Part shown: positions 56,323 through 64,000 of the stretch, piece by piece
How the letters are laid out: the number at the start of each line of letters is the position of its first letter
Position numbering within the stretch: position 1 is the first letter of the stretch
Source: Pseudomonadota bacterium
GTDB taxonomy: Bacteria; Pseudomonadota; Gammaproteobacteria; Acidiferrobacterales; UBA6901
NCBI GenBank assembly: GCA_021785515.1
Contig: JAJYEX010000005.1
Location: forward strand, 125,515 to 189,514
Length of the DNA stretch: 64,000 nucleotides
Direction of reading: 5' to 3'
The notes under the pieces: generated by a model
Seen by the model: only the letters and a program-made list of their open reading frames with translations
Database searches by the model: none
Told to the model about the DNA's origin: nothing
Program-made: the position numbers and the translations under genes

Positions 56323-57341
56323 GCGCGTTCCAGCGCCACTTCCGGTTTTATGGAATCCGAGTCCACCCACCGACCGCGTCCGAGGCGCTTTGCTTCGTAG
56401 AGCGCGGCATCGGCGCGTGTCACCAGGGTCGTGGGGCTGTCCTGCGACTGCAGGGTGGCGATCCCGATGCTGGTCCGCCCCTCCATCCCGTCAAGAATCT
56501 GTTGGGCTACACGGTGCGCGATGGCCATCTCGGCGAACAGCACGATGACAAATTCGTCTCCGCCCATGCGGCAGGGAAAATCGACATCCCCGCGCACTGC
56601 TGCCCGCATAACGGCGGCCATGCGCCTGAGGTGCTCGTCGCCGAACTGGTGGCCGTGGGTATCATTGATCTCCTTGAACTTGTCGAGATCAAGCACGATC
56701 AGGCACAACGGCTCGCGCTGTCGCAGACAGCGCGCTACGGCGTCGCGCAGGCGTGTGTCGTAGGCGCCGCGGTTCAGCAGGCCGGTGAGGCTGTCCGTCT
56801 CGGCCAGGCGAATGGATTCCTGCAGCTCGGTCTTCTTGCGGTTGAGCGCGGTTTCGAGTTCGGCAAGTTCCGCCGCCGCCCGCGCCTTGGCACGATCAAG
56901 CTCGGCGCTGATCTCGTGATTGCGGCGCCGCAACAGCTCGGGATCGGTGGTTTCCCCGGCGAGCTGGAAGCGCTCACCCAGCGCGCTGAGCTGCGTTGGC
57001 AGCAGCTTCCCGGGAAGTGTGTCTAGCAGTTCGCGGTGCCCGTTCCAGACGAGAAGCAGCCGCTCTTCCTCAATGTCGATCTCGGCGCGCACCGGTTCGA
57101 CCGCCGCCGCGGCTGCGTGCCGGAGCCGCGCGAGAATCGCATCCAGCCGGACAGCCGCGGCAAAGACGTTACCGCCGGCAGCCTGTACGGCGTCGATGGC
57201 AAACTGGGCGAAGCGCCGTCGGTCCGGTTCGACCATGAGCGTCATCGCCAGCACGCGATTTGCCGTGCCGCGCGCTGCTTCTAGGGACGCTGTCGTCGCG
57301 GCCGCTCGCGGGTGTGGTTCGGTGCAGGGGTTCGCAGACAT
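56319..57341 (-). CDS. diguanylate cyclase (GGDEF)
   Basis: The 340-residue protein has an N-terminal helical region (about 20-170, with a coiled coil ELDRAKARAAAELAEL) and a GGDEF domain with TDSLTGLLNRGAYD, LDKFKEINDTHGHQFGD and an intact MGGDEFVIV. The inhibitory RxxD site is not evident (Gly sits in the Arg position). It should make cyclic di-GMP. It is first in the stressosome-type operon and has no membrane segment. ATG at 57341 is preferred to a TTG eight codons earlier. Confidence 0.9.
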   Translation of the reverse strand: MSANPCTEPHPRAAATTASLEAARGTANRVLAMTLMVEPDRRRFAQFAIDAVQAAGGNVFAAAVRLDAILARLRHAAAAAVEPVRAEIDIEEERLLLVWNGHRELLDTLPGKLLPTQLSALGERFQLAGETTDPELLRRRNHEISAELDRAKARAAAELAELETALNRKKTELQESIRLAETDSLTGLLNRGAYDTRLRDAVARCLRQREPLCLIVLDLDKFKEINDTHGHQFGDEHLRRMAAVMRAAVRGDVDFPCRMGGDEFVIVLFAEMAIAHRVAQQILDGMEGRTSIGIATLQSQDSPTTLVTRADAALYEAKRLGRGRWVDSDSIKPEVALERA

Positions 57342-57569
57342 GGGAAAGTGTGGTTTTGGCGACAAATGGTCCTGGAAATGGTTATAGGCGGCGTTGCGCT
57401 GTCTTTGAAGATAGCCGATTGCAATTAATATGCCATACTCTGCTGTAATGCCGTTTCAGCGCACCTGGTTATGGCACGGTTTGTGCTCGTTTTGGGGCTA
57501 TAGATATTGATGGGTCCGGCTCTGTTTGGGCCGGGTTCGACGGCAAGCACAATCAGTCTGGAAGGCACT

Positions 57570-58736
57570 ATGCAGCTGGACACTGGAGTTAGAGAAGAGG
57601 CGAAGACCCGGATTTTGGTTGTGGACGACTCACGCCTCATGCGCGTGGCAGTGCAGCGCGTGCTAGGGCCCGAATACGACCTGGTCGAGTCCGAGGATGG
57701 AGAGGCGGGCTGGGAACAGCTGCGGGGCGATGACGCCATCCAGGTCGTCATCAGCGACGTACAGATGCCGCGACTCGACGGCTATTCCCTGATCTGCCGT
57801 ATCCGGGCGGCCGACGAGACGCGCATCAGCGAGGTGCCGGTGGTGGTCATCACAGGCGCCGAAGACGAGATCACGCGCGAACGCGCCTACGCCTGCGGCG
57901 CCAACGAATTCATCACCAAGCCCATCGATTCAGCACAGCTGCTGGCCTGCGTGCGCGGGCTTATCCGGGGCGACTCGACGGACATCGACGCGATCCAGAC
58001 AGCCGCGGCGCTCGGAGATCAGTCCGACATCGACAGCCTGACCCGTCTTGATAACCGCCGCTGCTTTCTCGAACGCGGCCGGGAGTTGCTGTCCTCGGCG
58101 CGCAGTGCCGGCAGCCAGATTTCGCTGCTGCGCCTGAGCATCGACGACTTCATATCGCTGCGTGCCCAGCACGGAGATGACTACGCGGATCATGTGCTGA
58201 TATGGGTTGCCGATCTGCTGCGCAGCAGGACCCGCAAGGGCGACGTGATCTCGCGCACGGGAAACTCGGAATTCTCGGTCATGACTCAGTCGTTCGGGCG
58301 CCTGGAGGCGGCAATGCTCTGCGAACGTCTGCGCGCGGCAGTGTCTGCGGCACCGTTCAGCCATGACAGAGTGGCGGCGACGGTGACTGTCAGCCTGGGT
58401 CTCGTGGCGTCGGGACACGATCCGGGGGATTCCCTGGAGGATCTGTACGGTCTTGCCTACCGGCGCATGAAGGTTGCCGCTGGCGGGGGTGGCGACCGCA
58501 GCTGCGTCGGGGAAGAGGCCGACCCGGGTTGCATCGAGGAAGCGGTGATGCAGGAGCCTGGGCTGGACCAGGCGCTGGAACTGGTTGCCCGCAGCGAATT
58601 CGGACAGCTGGAGCCCTATGCGCTGCAGCTCGCACTGCGCGTGTTCCCGCTGCTCGAGTACTGCAACACCAAGTTTTCACTGGGCGTCGGACAGGAACTC
58701 AAGACGATCCGCGACAGTCTTGCGCACATGGATTAA
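57570..58736 (+). CDS. response regulator with degenerate GGDEF domain
   Basis: The 388-residue protein starts with a REC domain (about 14-130: ILVVDDSRLM, phosphoacceptor Asp63 in VVISDVQMP, conserved Lys in FITKPID). A GGDEF-like domain follows (SLTRLDNRRCFLERG), but the active site reads TGNSEF instead of GGDEF, so cyclase activity is unlikely. A 65-residue helical tail ends the protein. GGAAGG lies before the ATG at 57570. It is divergent from the stressosome operon and may share its control region. Confidence 0.88.
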   Translation: MQLDTGVREEAKTRILVVDDSRLMRVAVQRVLGPEYDLVESEDGEAGWEQLRGDDAIQVVISDVQMPRLDGYSLICRIRAADETRISEVPVVVITGAEDEITRERAYACGANEFITKPIDSAQLLACVRGLIRGDSTDIDAIQTAAALGDQSDIDSLTRLDNRRCFLERGRELLSSARSAGSQISLLRLSIDDFISLRAQHGDDYADHVLIWVADLLRSRTRKGDVISRTGNSEFSVMTQSFGRLEAAMLCERLRAAVSAAPFSHDRVAATVTVSLGLVASGHDPGDSLEDLYGLAYRRMKVAAGGGGDRSCVGEEADPGCIEEAVMQEPGLDQALELVARSEFGQLEPYALQLALRVFPLLEYCNTKFSLGVGQELKTIRDSLAHMD

Positions 58737-58847
58737 GTTCCGGACACAGCCGGTAGTTTTGCCCTACCCAGACGGGCCCGCATCCGATGCGCAGTCCGAC
58801 CAAGGAATCCGTCCAGTGCGACCTGATTTCCCTCAGGCTGTTTTGGC

Positions 58848-59459
58848 ATGTCGGCGTTGATGACCGGACCGGCGGCTGACCGTCAGCGTGCCACCCCTCT
58901 CCGGCGTCTGGCGCTTGCCATCCTGCGCATTGCCGGCTGGCGAGTCGAGGGCACAGCCCCGGCTATCGTCAAATACGTCCTGATCGGCGCCCCGCACACG
59001 TCCAACTGGGATTTCGTGCTGGCCTTGCTGGCCAAGGCGGCGCTCGATCTCCGTTTCCGCTGGGTCGGGAAGGACAGCCTGTTCCGGTGGCCGTTCGGGG
59101 GACTCATGCGATGGCTGGGGGGCATACCCGTCAACCGCCGGGCGCGGAACCAGTTCACTGATTTTCTGGTGAAGCAGTTCCGGGAAAGCCGGGAACTGGT
59201 TGTCGTCATCACTCCAGAGGGGACACGCAGCCGTACCGAGCACTGGAGGAGCGGCTTCTATTATCTCGCACTGCACGCCGGTGTTCCGCTCGTTCTCGGT
59301 TTCGTCGACTATCGCCGCAAAACCCTAGGAATCGGTCCGACGCTCACACTGACCGGAGATATGGAAGCCGACATGGCGCCGATCCGGGAATTCTATGCTG
59401 GCAAACAGGGCCTGTATCCGCAAAAAATGGGTGAGGTGCGGATTCTGCCGCGCCTGTGA
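58848..59459 (+). CDS. PlsC-like acyltransferase
   Basis: The 203-residue protein has acyltransferase motifs APHTSNWDF (HX4D), GGIPVNRR, TPEGTRSR and a GFYYLALHAGVPLVLGFVD segment. It is shorter than typical PlsC proteins and has no strong membrane helix, resembling the small subfamily annotated as glycerol acyltransferase. Substrate unknown. ATG at 58848 or 58860 could start it; neither has a strong ribosome site. Confidence 0.82.
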   Translation: MSALMTGPAADRQRATPLRRLALAILRIAGWRVEGTAPAIVKYVLIGAPHTSNWDFVLALLAKAALDLRFRWVGKDSLFRWPFGGLMRWLGGIPVNRRARNQFTDFLVKQFRESRELVVVITPEGTRSRTEHWRSGFYYLALHAGVPLVLGFVDYRRKTLGIGPTLTLTGDMEADMAPIREFYAGKQGLYPQKMGEVRILPRL

Positions 59460-59577
59460 GGAGGGCTCGTGACCATGGGACCGAACCGTCGGTTCCTGCC
59501 GCCATCCGGCATATTCCCGCGCGAGCATGTTCGGTATTTAAGAAAATGTTAAGATACCTGCGGTATTCTTGATGCTC

Positions 59578-60165
59578 ATGACAAATTATTCCTTCTGGGA
59601 CCGGCCGACGCGGTTCCTCCACCTGGGCCTGGCGGCCACCGTGACTGTTCAGCTGCTGGTGAGTCTGTGGATGGTGGGGCCGGCGAGCCGTCACCCGGCA
59701 ACAGCGCTTGAGCATGCGGGCTTCGTCGTCCATGAATGGGTCGGCCTATGCGCCCTGGTGATCGTCCTGGCGCATTGGTTGTGGTCATTGCAGAGTTCCG
59801 GCGATGCCGGCATCCGTCACCTGTTTCCGCTCGACCGTGAGGGGCGCCGGGAAGTGCTGGCAGAACTGCGTGTTCTGGGTTCAGGGCGGCGCGTCGAGCA
59901 AGGGCCGGGCGGCGGTCTGGCCGGCCTGGCGCATGGCCTCGGTCTGCTGGCTGTTACCGCGATTGCGGCGACCGGGGGGGTGCTGTTCGTGCTGCTCTCC
60001 GGGTTCCGGGACAACCCGGCGCTTACCCACACGGTGGCGCACCTGCATGCGCTGGTCTCGAATTTCGTATGGGTATACTGGTTCGGTCACGTCGGCATGG
60101 CCCTGTTGCACCAGTTCCGGGGAGACGGGGTGCTGCGCCGCATGTTCAGCCTTAGCAAAGACTGA
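59578..60165 (+). CDS. cytochrome b561-type membrane protein
   Basis: The 195-residue protein has four membrane helices with His residues that could ligate two b hemes: FLHLG, FVVHEWVG, LAHWLW, VAHLHA and FGHVGMALLHQF. This is the bacterial cytochrome b561/Ni-hydrogenase-like family that moves electrons between quinone and periplasmic partners. The start is placed at ATG 59578 (MTNYSFWDRPTR); ATG 59572 is possible. No c-type cytochrome gene is adjacent. Confidence 0.83.
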   Translation: MTNYSFWDRPTRFLHLGLAATVTVQLLVSLWMVGPASRHPATALEHAGFVVHEWVGLCALVIVLAHWLWSLQSSGDAGIRHLFPLDREGRREVLAELRVLGSGRRVEQGPGGGLAGLAHGLGLLAVTAIAATGGVLFVLLSGFRDNPALTHTVAHLHALVSNFVWVYWFGHVGMALLHQFRGDGVLRRMFSLSKD

Positions 60166-60202
60166 ATTTTGGGGCCGCGGGAGCTTGTCGGGGCAGGTGG
60201 GC

Positions 60203-60208
60203 TATAAT
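60203..60208 (+). promoter_or_regulatory. candidate -10 box of the lipoprotein gene
   Basis: TATAAT at 60203-60208 is a perfect -10 box about 50 bases before the lipoprotein ATG. No -35 with normal spacing is obvious. Confidence 0.4.
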
Positions 60209-60256
60209 TTAATATTAGGACGGCAACTTTCCCTTCAAGGTAGGCAGGGTGCTTCC

Positions 60257-60916
60257 ATGCGAGAACGAGGGAAATTCTGGATCATCGGCAGGGTCATCCT
60301 GGTGTTGGCGGTGGCGGTCCTTGCCGGTGCCTGTTCCACGATCCAGGTCCAGTCCTCTGAGCTCAGTAATTCCATTTCGCTCAAACCCGGGGATCTGCGG
60401 CGCGGCGGCGTCGCATTCATCACCCCGTCGACTGCCACTGGCCACGAGCAGGACAAGCAGGCGCTCGCGCTGGTATTCGGCGATGTGCTGCAGAAGGAGC
60501 GTCCCCAGTACCGGGTGGTGAGTCTTGCCGAGACCCTGAGCGACATCAATCGCGCCGGCCTCGCTGTCGAGTACACGCACATGTACCGGGATTACCAGGA
60601 TACCGGCATCTTTGACCGCGATACACTGAGCAAGATCGGCCAGGCCGTGGGCGCACGCTACCTGATGCAGCTCAAGCTCGCCGGATTCAGCCAAGGATCC
60701 AACGACCGGTTCGGCACGCTCGGCTTGCGCGTGCTGCAGACGCTGCAGGCAAACGTACGCCTGTTCCTGCAGATCTGGGACAGCAAGAATGGGACGATTG
60801 CCTGGGAAGGGATGGACGAGCTCAATTACGCGTATGATACCGACCGGGAGAAGCCCGTAACCTTCCGCAAGGTCGTAACGGACGCCGCAAACCGTCTTAT
60901 TGCAAAACTTCCCTGA
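60257..60916 (+). CDS. conserved hypothetical lipoprotein
   Basis: The 219-residue protein has a hydrophobic signal and LAGAC (Cys at about residue 27), a probable lipidation site with Ala at -3. The rest includes GGVAFITPSTATG, ALALVFGDVLQ, IGQAVGARYLMQLKLAGF and LQIWDSKNGTIAWEGMDEL. The alternation and the IWDSxxGxIxWEG motif resemble CsgG/LpoB-like lipoproteins, but I cannot name a family. ATG at 60257 opens the signal peptide directly. It faces the PilZ gene. Confidence 0.75.
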   Translation: MRERGKFWIIGRVILVLAVAVLAGACSTIQVQSSELSNSISLKPGDLRRGGVAFITPSTATGHEQDKQALALVFGDVLQKERPQYRVVSLAETLSDINRAGLAVEYTHMYRDYQDTGIFDRDTLSKIGQAVGARYLMQLKLAGFSQGSNDRFGTLGLRVLQTLQANVRLFLQIWDSKNGTIAWEGMDELNYAYDTDREKPVTFRKVVTDAANRLIAKLP

Positions 60917-60940
60917 GGGATGTCCGCCACAACGGGGCGG

Positions 60941-61378
60941 TCAGTCCTCTATATCGTAGAGAAAGTCCGTGAGGTCGGTGTAGGTTGCGTCGTTGTAGTC
61001 GCCGAACTGCAGGGCAACACCCCGCCAGTCCTGGCGGATGACCGTAGCCGGGATGACATGTTCTATCGGCCGCCCGCGGTGCGTAAAGCGGAGTCGGAAA
61101 TCGATCCTGCTGCCGATCTCGAGGTTGGTGCGGTCCATTCCGATGAGCGCTCCCCCCAGGCCTAGGTTGATGACGTGCCATGGCACGGAATGGCTTAGGC
61201 CGCTGTTGACGAGGGTTTCGAACTGTATCTGCTTTCGCAGGCTCGTGCGGTAACGGCGTGGGTGGGAATTGGCAGCGCCAAGCCGGACTGGGGCGGGCAC
61301 CAGCGGATGCACCGTTGCCGGCTGCGGCCGGATAGCGGCGGGCCGGCGGTGCTCCTGGGTCTTAAGTGACTGTCGCAT
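60941..61378 (-). CDS. PilZ domain protein
   Basis: The 145-residue protein has an N-terminal Arg/Pro-rich extension (about 45 residues) and a PilZ domain with PRRYRTSLRKQ, VINLGLGGALIGM, RIDFRLRFTHRGR and VALQFGDYND. The Asp of the DxSxxG motif is replaced by Asn-Leu-Gly-Leu-Gly, so ligand binding should be checked. The ATG at 61378 has AAGGAA upstream; a longer start is unlikely. Confidence 0.78.
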   Translation of the reverse strand: MRQSLKTQEHRRPAAIRPQPATVHPLVPAPVRLGAANSHPRRYRTSLRKQIQFETLVNSGLSHSVPWHVINLGLGGALIGMDRTNLEIGSRIDFRLRFTHRGRPIEHVIPATVIRQDWRGVALQFGDYNDATYTDLTDFLYDIED

Positions 61379-61595
61379 AGCGTGAATTCCTTCTGGGGCT
61401 TCTCTGCAGCTAGTTATACAATTGATTGTCGGGTGCGTTAAGCCTAGGACCATGCCATTCGGCGCGAAATTCATACGGTTCGTCCATTCTGGACAGGTGT
61501 TGCCCGGAACGGCCGCGGTCAGTGCGGACGCATCGTTGTGGCCGCCGCAGGGCCTTTAGCCCCGGGGCGATGTGATTCGGCCCGCTAATGCGCTG

Positions 61596-63461
61596 CTACG
61601 CGGGTTCTCCGATGGGTGCTATCCACGCTACCGGGTGATCGCGCAGGATCGCCTCGAGGGCGGAAGCGCTTAAGGGGTGGTACAAGAGGTAGCCCTGCAC
61701 CAGATCGCAGTTTTCCTGCCGCAGGTGACTGAGTTGCGCCTCGGTCTCAACCCCTTCAGCGATCACCGTGAGCTTCAGGCTGTGTGCCAGTCCGATAATG
61801 GCGCGGGTGATGGCGGCGTCGTGTTCGTCGCTGGTGAGGTTGCGGATGAACGACTGATCGATCTTGAGATGGTCGATCGGAAAGCGGCGCAGGTAGCTCA
61901 GGGAGGAAAAGCCGGTCCCGAAGTCGTCGATCGAAAGCCGCACGCCGATGTCCTTCAGCTGTTTCAGGATGGCGCGGGTGTGTTCGGCGTCCTGCATGGC
62001 CGCGCCCTCGGTAATCTCCAGCTCCAGCAGCGGCGGATCGATCCCGGCCTCTGCCAGCACACGCTTCACCAGGCCGGGAAGATCCTGTTGATGGAACTGG
62101 CGCGCCGATATGTTGACCGCCATCGGCAGCTTTGCCAAACCGGCGTTGCTCCAGGTCTTGCACTGGGTGCACGCGGCCCGCAGCGTCCACTCGCCAATGT
62201 CGACCACCAGCCCGGTTTCCTCGGCGAGCGGGATGAATTCCGAGGGCATGATCACGCCGCGTTCCGGATGCTTCCAGCGCAGCAGTACCTCGGCACCGAT
62301 GACGCGTCCGGTGCGGGTCTCTACCTCCGGCTGGAAATTGAGGCATAGCTCATTGTGTTCGATGGCATGGCGCAGGTAGTTCTGGAGCGAGAGGGATTCG
62401 ACGGCGCGTGCGTTCATGTCTTGCGAGTAGGCCTGGAAGTGATTTCCACCGCGCTGCTTGGCGCGGTGCATGGCGGTGTCTGCATTGCGCAGCAGCACAA
62501 GACTGTCACTGCCGTCCCGCGGATAGATGCTGACCCCGACGCTGAACGTGAGAAAGTATTCGCGGGTGTTCACATACAGCGGTTGCTGTATGCCGGAGAC
62601 CATCCGCCTGGCGAGCTCCAGCGGGGCGTGGCGGTCGGTGAATCCGGACACCAACAGCGCGAATACGTCGGCTTCAAACCGGTAGAGCATCGCCTCGGTG
62701 CCGGTGGCGCGCTCCTCGGTCAGCAGATGTTCCAGACGGGCCGTGACGGCCTGCAGGAGCCCGTCACCCACGCCATGGCCCAGGCTGCGGGTGATGACAT
62801 TGAACCGGTCCAGATCCATCAGTATCACTGCCAGGCGCTGCCTGCGGCCGGGGCCTGCTGCCAGGGCCTGTTCGATGTGTTCCTGAAACCGCCTGCGGTT
62901 GGGCAGTCCCGTGAGCGTGTCGTGGTGCGCCTGATGCGACAGCCGGGCTTCCACCCGGCTGTGGCGGGTGATGTCCGCAATGTAGGCGTGGAATTCTCCC
63001 AGATCCGGTAGGTAGTGGACGCTGCAGGCGAGCACGTGTTTGTCCTTCGGGTATTCCCACACCTGGCGGCCTTCCGGCAGCGCCCGCAACGCTGACAGGC
63101 GCTTTCCCAGATCCGACGGCAGTAGGGCTGCCGGCTCATCGACCGCTGTGCCCAGGTCCCGAAGCATGTCGCCGGCGCCCGCGTTCGCGTAGAGCACCCT
63201 GCCGTCAGCGGACAGCGCCAGCACCGGGTTGGGATTGCGTTCCGCAAACAGCAGTAGCCGCCGGCGCTGGGTTGCAGTCGCCAGAAGCGGAAGCATTCGC
63301 AGGCCAAACACCGCCATGACAGCAATGACCGCCGCGCACAGCGCAATGATGACAACGGGCGCCACGTGCATTGCCGACAGTATGGCCACCACGGCCCACA
63401 TTGCCACCAGCGCAACATAGGCGGTGATGATCTTGATCCTCGGTCCGACCATCCTGTTCAT
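61596..63461 (-). CDS. membrane GGDEF-EAL protein with degenerate GGDEF
   Basis: The 621-residue protein has two N-terminal membrane helices (about 9-60), a PAS-like region (about 65-165), a GGDEF domain and an EAL domain. The GGDEF motif reads FEADVF, so cyclase activity is lost. The EAL domain begins GAEVLLRWKHP, EVL being a permitted variant, and keeps NISARQFHQQD, ELEITEGA, IDDFGTGFSSLSYL, KIDQSFI and AEGVETEAQ. It probably degrades cyclic di-GMP. Start ATG at 63461 opens the membrane segment. Confidence 0.93.
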   Translation of the reverse strand: MNRMVGPRIKIITAYVALVAMWAVVAILSAMHVAPVVIIALCAAVIAVMAVFGLRMLPLLATATQRRRLLLFAERNPNPVLALSADGRVLYANAGAGDMLRDLGTAVDEPAALLPSDLGKRLSALRALPEGRQVWEYPKDKHVLACSVHYLPDLGEFHAYIADITRHSRVEARLSHQAHHDTLTGLPNRRRFQEHIEQALAAGPGRRQRLAVILMDLDRFNVITRSLGHGVGDGLLQAVTARLEHLLTEERATGTEAMLYRFEADVFALLVSGFTDRHAPLELARRMVSGIQQPLYVNTREYFLTFSVGVSIYPRDGSDSLVLLRNADTAMHRAKQRGGNHFQAYSQDMNARAVESLSLQNYLRHAIEHNELCLNFQPEVETRTGRVIGAEVLLRWKHPERGVIMPSEFIPLAEETGLVVDIGEWTLRAACTQCKTWSNAGLAKLPMAVNISARQFHQQDLPGLVKRVLAEAGIDPPLLELEITEGAAMQDAEHTRAILKQLKDIGVRLSIDDFGTGFSSLSYLRRFPIDHLKIDQSFIRNLTSDEHDAAITRAIIGLAHSLKLTVIAEGVETEAQLSHLRQENCDLVQGYLLYHPLSASALEAILRDHPVAWIAPIGEPA

Positions 63462-63637
63462 CGAGGGATACCGCAGCTGGGGGGCCGGCGGCCGGCGCCG
63501 ACCGAACCCAGCCTATTTTACACCCGGCTTCAGTACGTGCCAGCGCGCAGTTTGCCGTGGCGGCAGCGGAGGCTGTGATACACTATACGGGAAGTCCAGG
63601 CTGCTCCCGCCGCCACCCGAGCTGACAATCGCCCACA

Positions 63638-64000
63638 ATGACCGCAGCACTGTCCATTCGGAATCTCATCAAGAACTACCAAAGTGGTTACATGGCGCTC
63701 AAGGGCATAGACCTTGAGGTGCAGCCGGGGGATTTTTTTGCCCTGCTCGGACCCAACGGTGCCGGTAAATCAACCACCATAGGCATTGTGACATCGCTGG
63801 TTACGAAAACCTCCGGCAAGGTCTTGGTTTTCGGGCAGGATATCGACAAGGATTTCAGCCGGGCCAAGAGCTTCATTGGCCTGGTTCCGCAGGAGATGAA
63901 TCTCAACATATTCGAGCCGCTTCTCCAGATTCTGGTCAACCAGGCGGGATATTATGGAATTCCGCGGTCGCGCGCGCTTGAACGTGCCGAATACCTTCTT
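63638..64000 (+). CDS. yadG: ABC transporter ATP-binding protein, YadG-like (3' end outside window)
   Basis: The 121 visible residues contain LKGIDLEVQPGDFFALLGPN, Walker A GPNGAGKSTT, the switch region and VPQEMNLNIFEPLLQI with the Q-loop Gln. The order and wording match E. coli YadG (GIDLQVEAGDFYALLG, TSGRVSVFG), a half-transporter ATPase paired with YadH. The permease gene would lie beyond the right edge. The name is by similarity only. Confidence 0.88.
   Translation, partial: MTAALSIRNLIKNYQSGYMALKGIDLEVQPGDFFALLGPNGAGKSTTIGIVTSLVTKTSGKVLVFGQDIDKDFSRAKSFIGLVPQEMNLNIFEPLLQILVNQAGYYGIPRSRALERAEYLL

Overview
The window looks like chromosomal DNA from a GC-rich gammaproteobacterium. Three blocks of gene order match those known from Escherichia coli and its relatives: rluE-nudJ-mnmA-purB next to icd; cspD/clpS-clpA-infA-aat; and bamD/rluD-pgeF-clpB. 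Non-enteric features (Bpt leucyltransferase, a DsrE-like periplasmic protein, a CoA-disulfide-reductase-like enzyme, a stressosome module, a three-part acyl-AMP ligase) fit a free-living, possibly chemolithotrophic lineage better than an enteric one. That placement is inference. No rRNA, tRNA, CRISPR array, insertion sequence or phage gene was recognised.

Layout. 0-6 kb: a porin with a PstS-like periplasmic protein, flanked by three reverse-strand genes for Ala/Arg/Glu-rich coiled-coil proteins. Two of these are secreted Sel1-repeat proteins; the third has a zinc ribbon and a perfect 18-bp tandem array running off the left edge. 6-13 kb: a methyltransferase, an acyltransferase, a Ser/Thr kinase with TPRs, a PilZ protein and a large ACP/acyl-AMP ligase/acyltransferase fusion. 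13-24 kb: NifU-like and NlpC/P60 genes, purB, mnmA, nudJ and rluE, then a ClC transporter, a YajR-like MFS transporter behind ten CCTGA repeats, and icd. 23.5-30.4 kb: cspD, clpS, clpA, infA, bpt and aat, which together hold the N-degron degradation pathway. 30-43 kb: a FemAB-like GNAT gene, nadE-glnB, bamD/rluD-pgeF, an HD-GYP-like gene, nadC, an antiporter fragment, a PlsC gene and clpB with a near-consensus heat-shock promoter. 43-53.8 kb: a methyltransferase, a small kinase, a flavin disulfide reductase, a 2-hydroxyacid dehydrogenase, hrpB, an alpha/beta hydrolase with a Cys nucleophile, and an envelope quality-control set (DsbG-like, DegP/Q, a lipoprotein). 54-64 kb: a stressosome-type operon (GGDEF, RsbT-RsbX fusion, RsbR, RsbS), a divergent response regulator with a degenerate GGDEF domain, another acyltransferase, a cytochrome b561, a lipoprotein, a second PilZ protein, a GGDEF-EAL protein, and the start of an ABC transporter ATPase.

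Themes. Signalling by cyclic di-GMP recurs: two PilZ receptors, one intact GGDEF cyclase, two degenerate GGDEF proteins (one with an EAL-type domain) and one HD-GYP-like protein. Phospholipid-type acyltransferases occur four times. Proteostasis genes are dense (clpS, clpA, clpB, degP, bpt, aat, cspD). The most unusual unit is the stressosome operon that begins with a diguanylate cyclase and encodes an RsbS-like protein whose usual phosphorylated Ser appears to be Asn.
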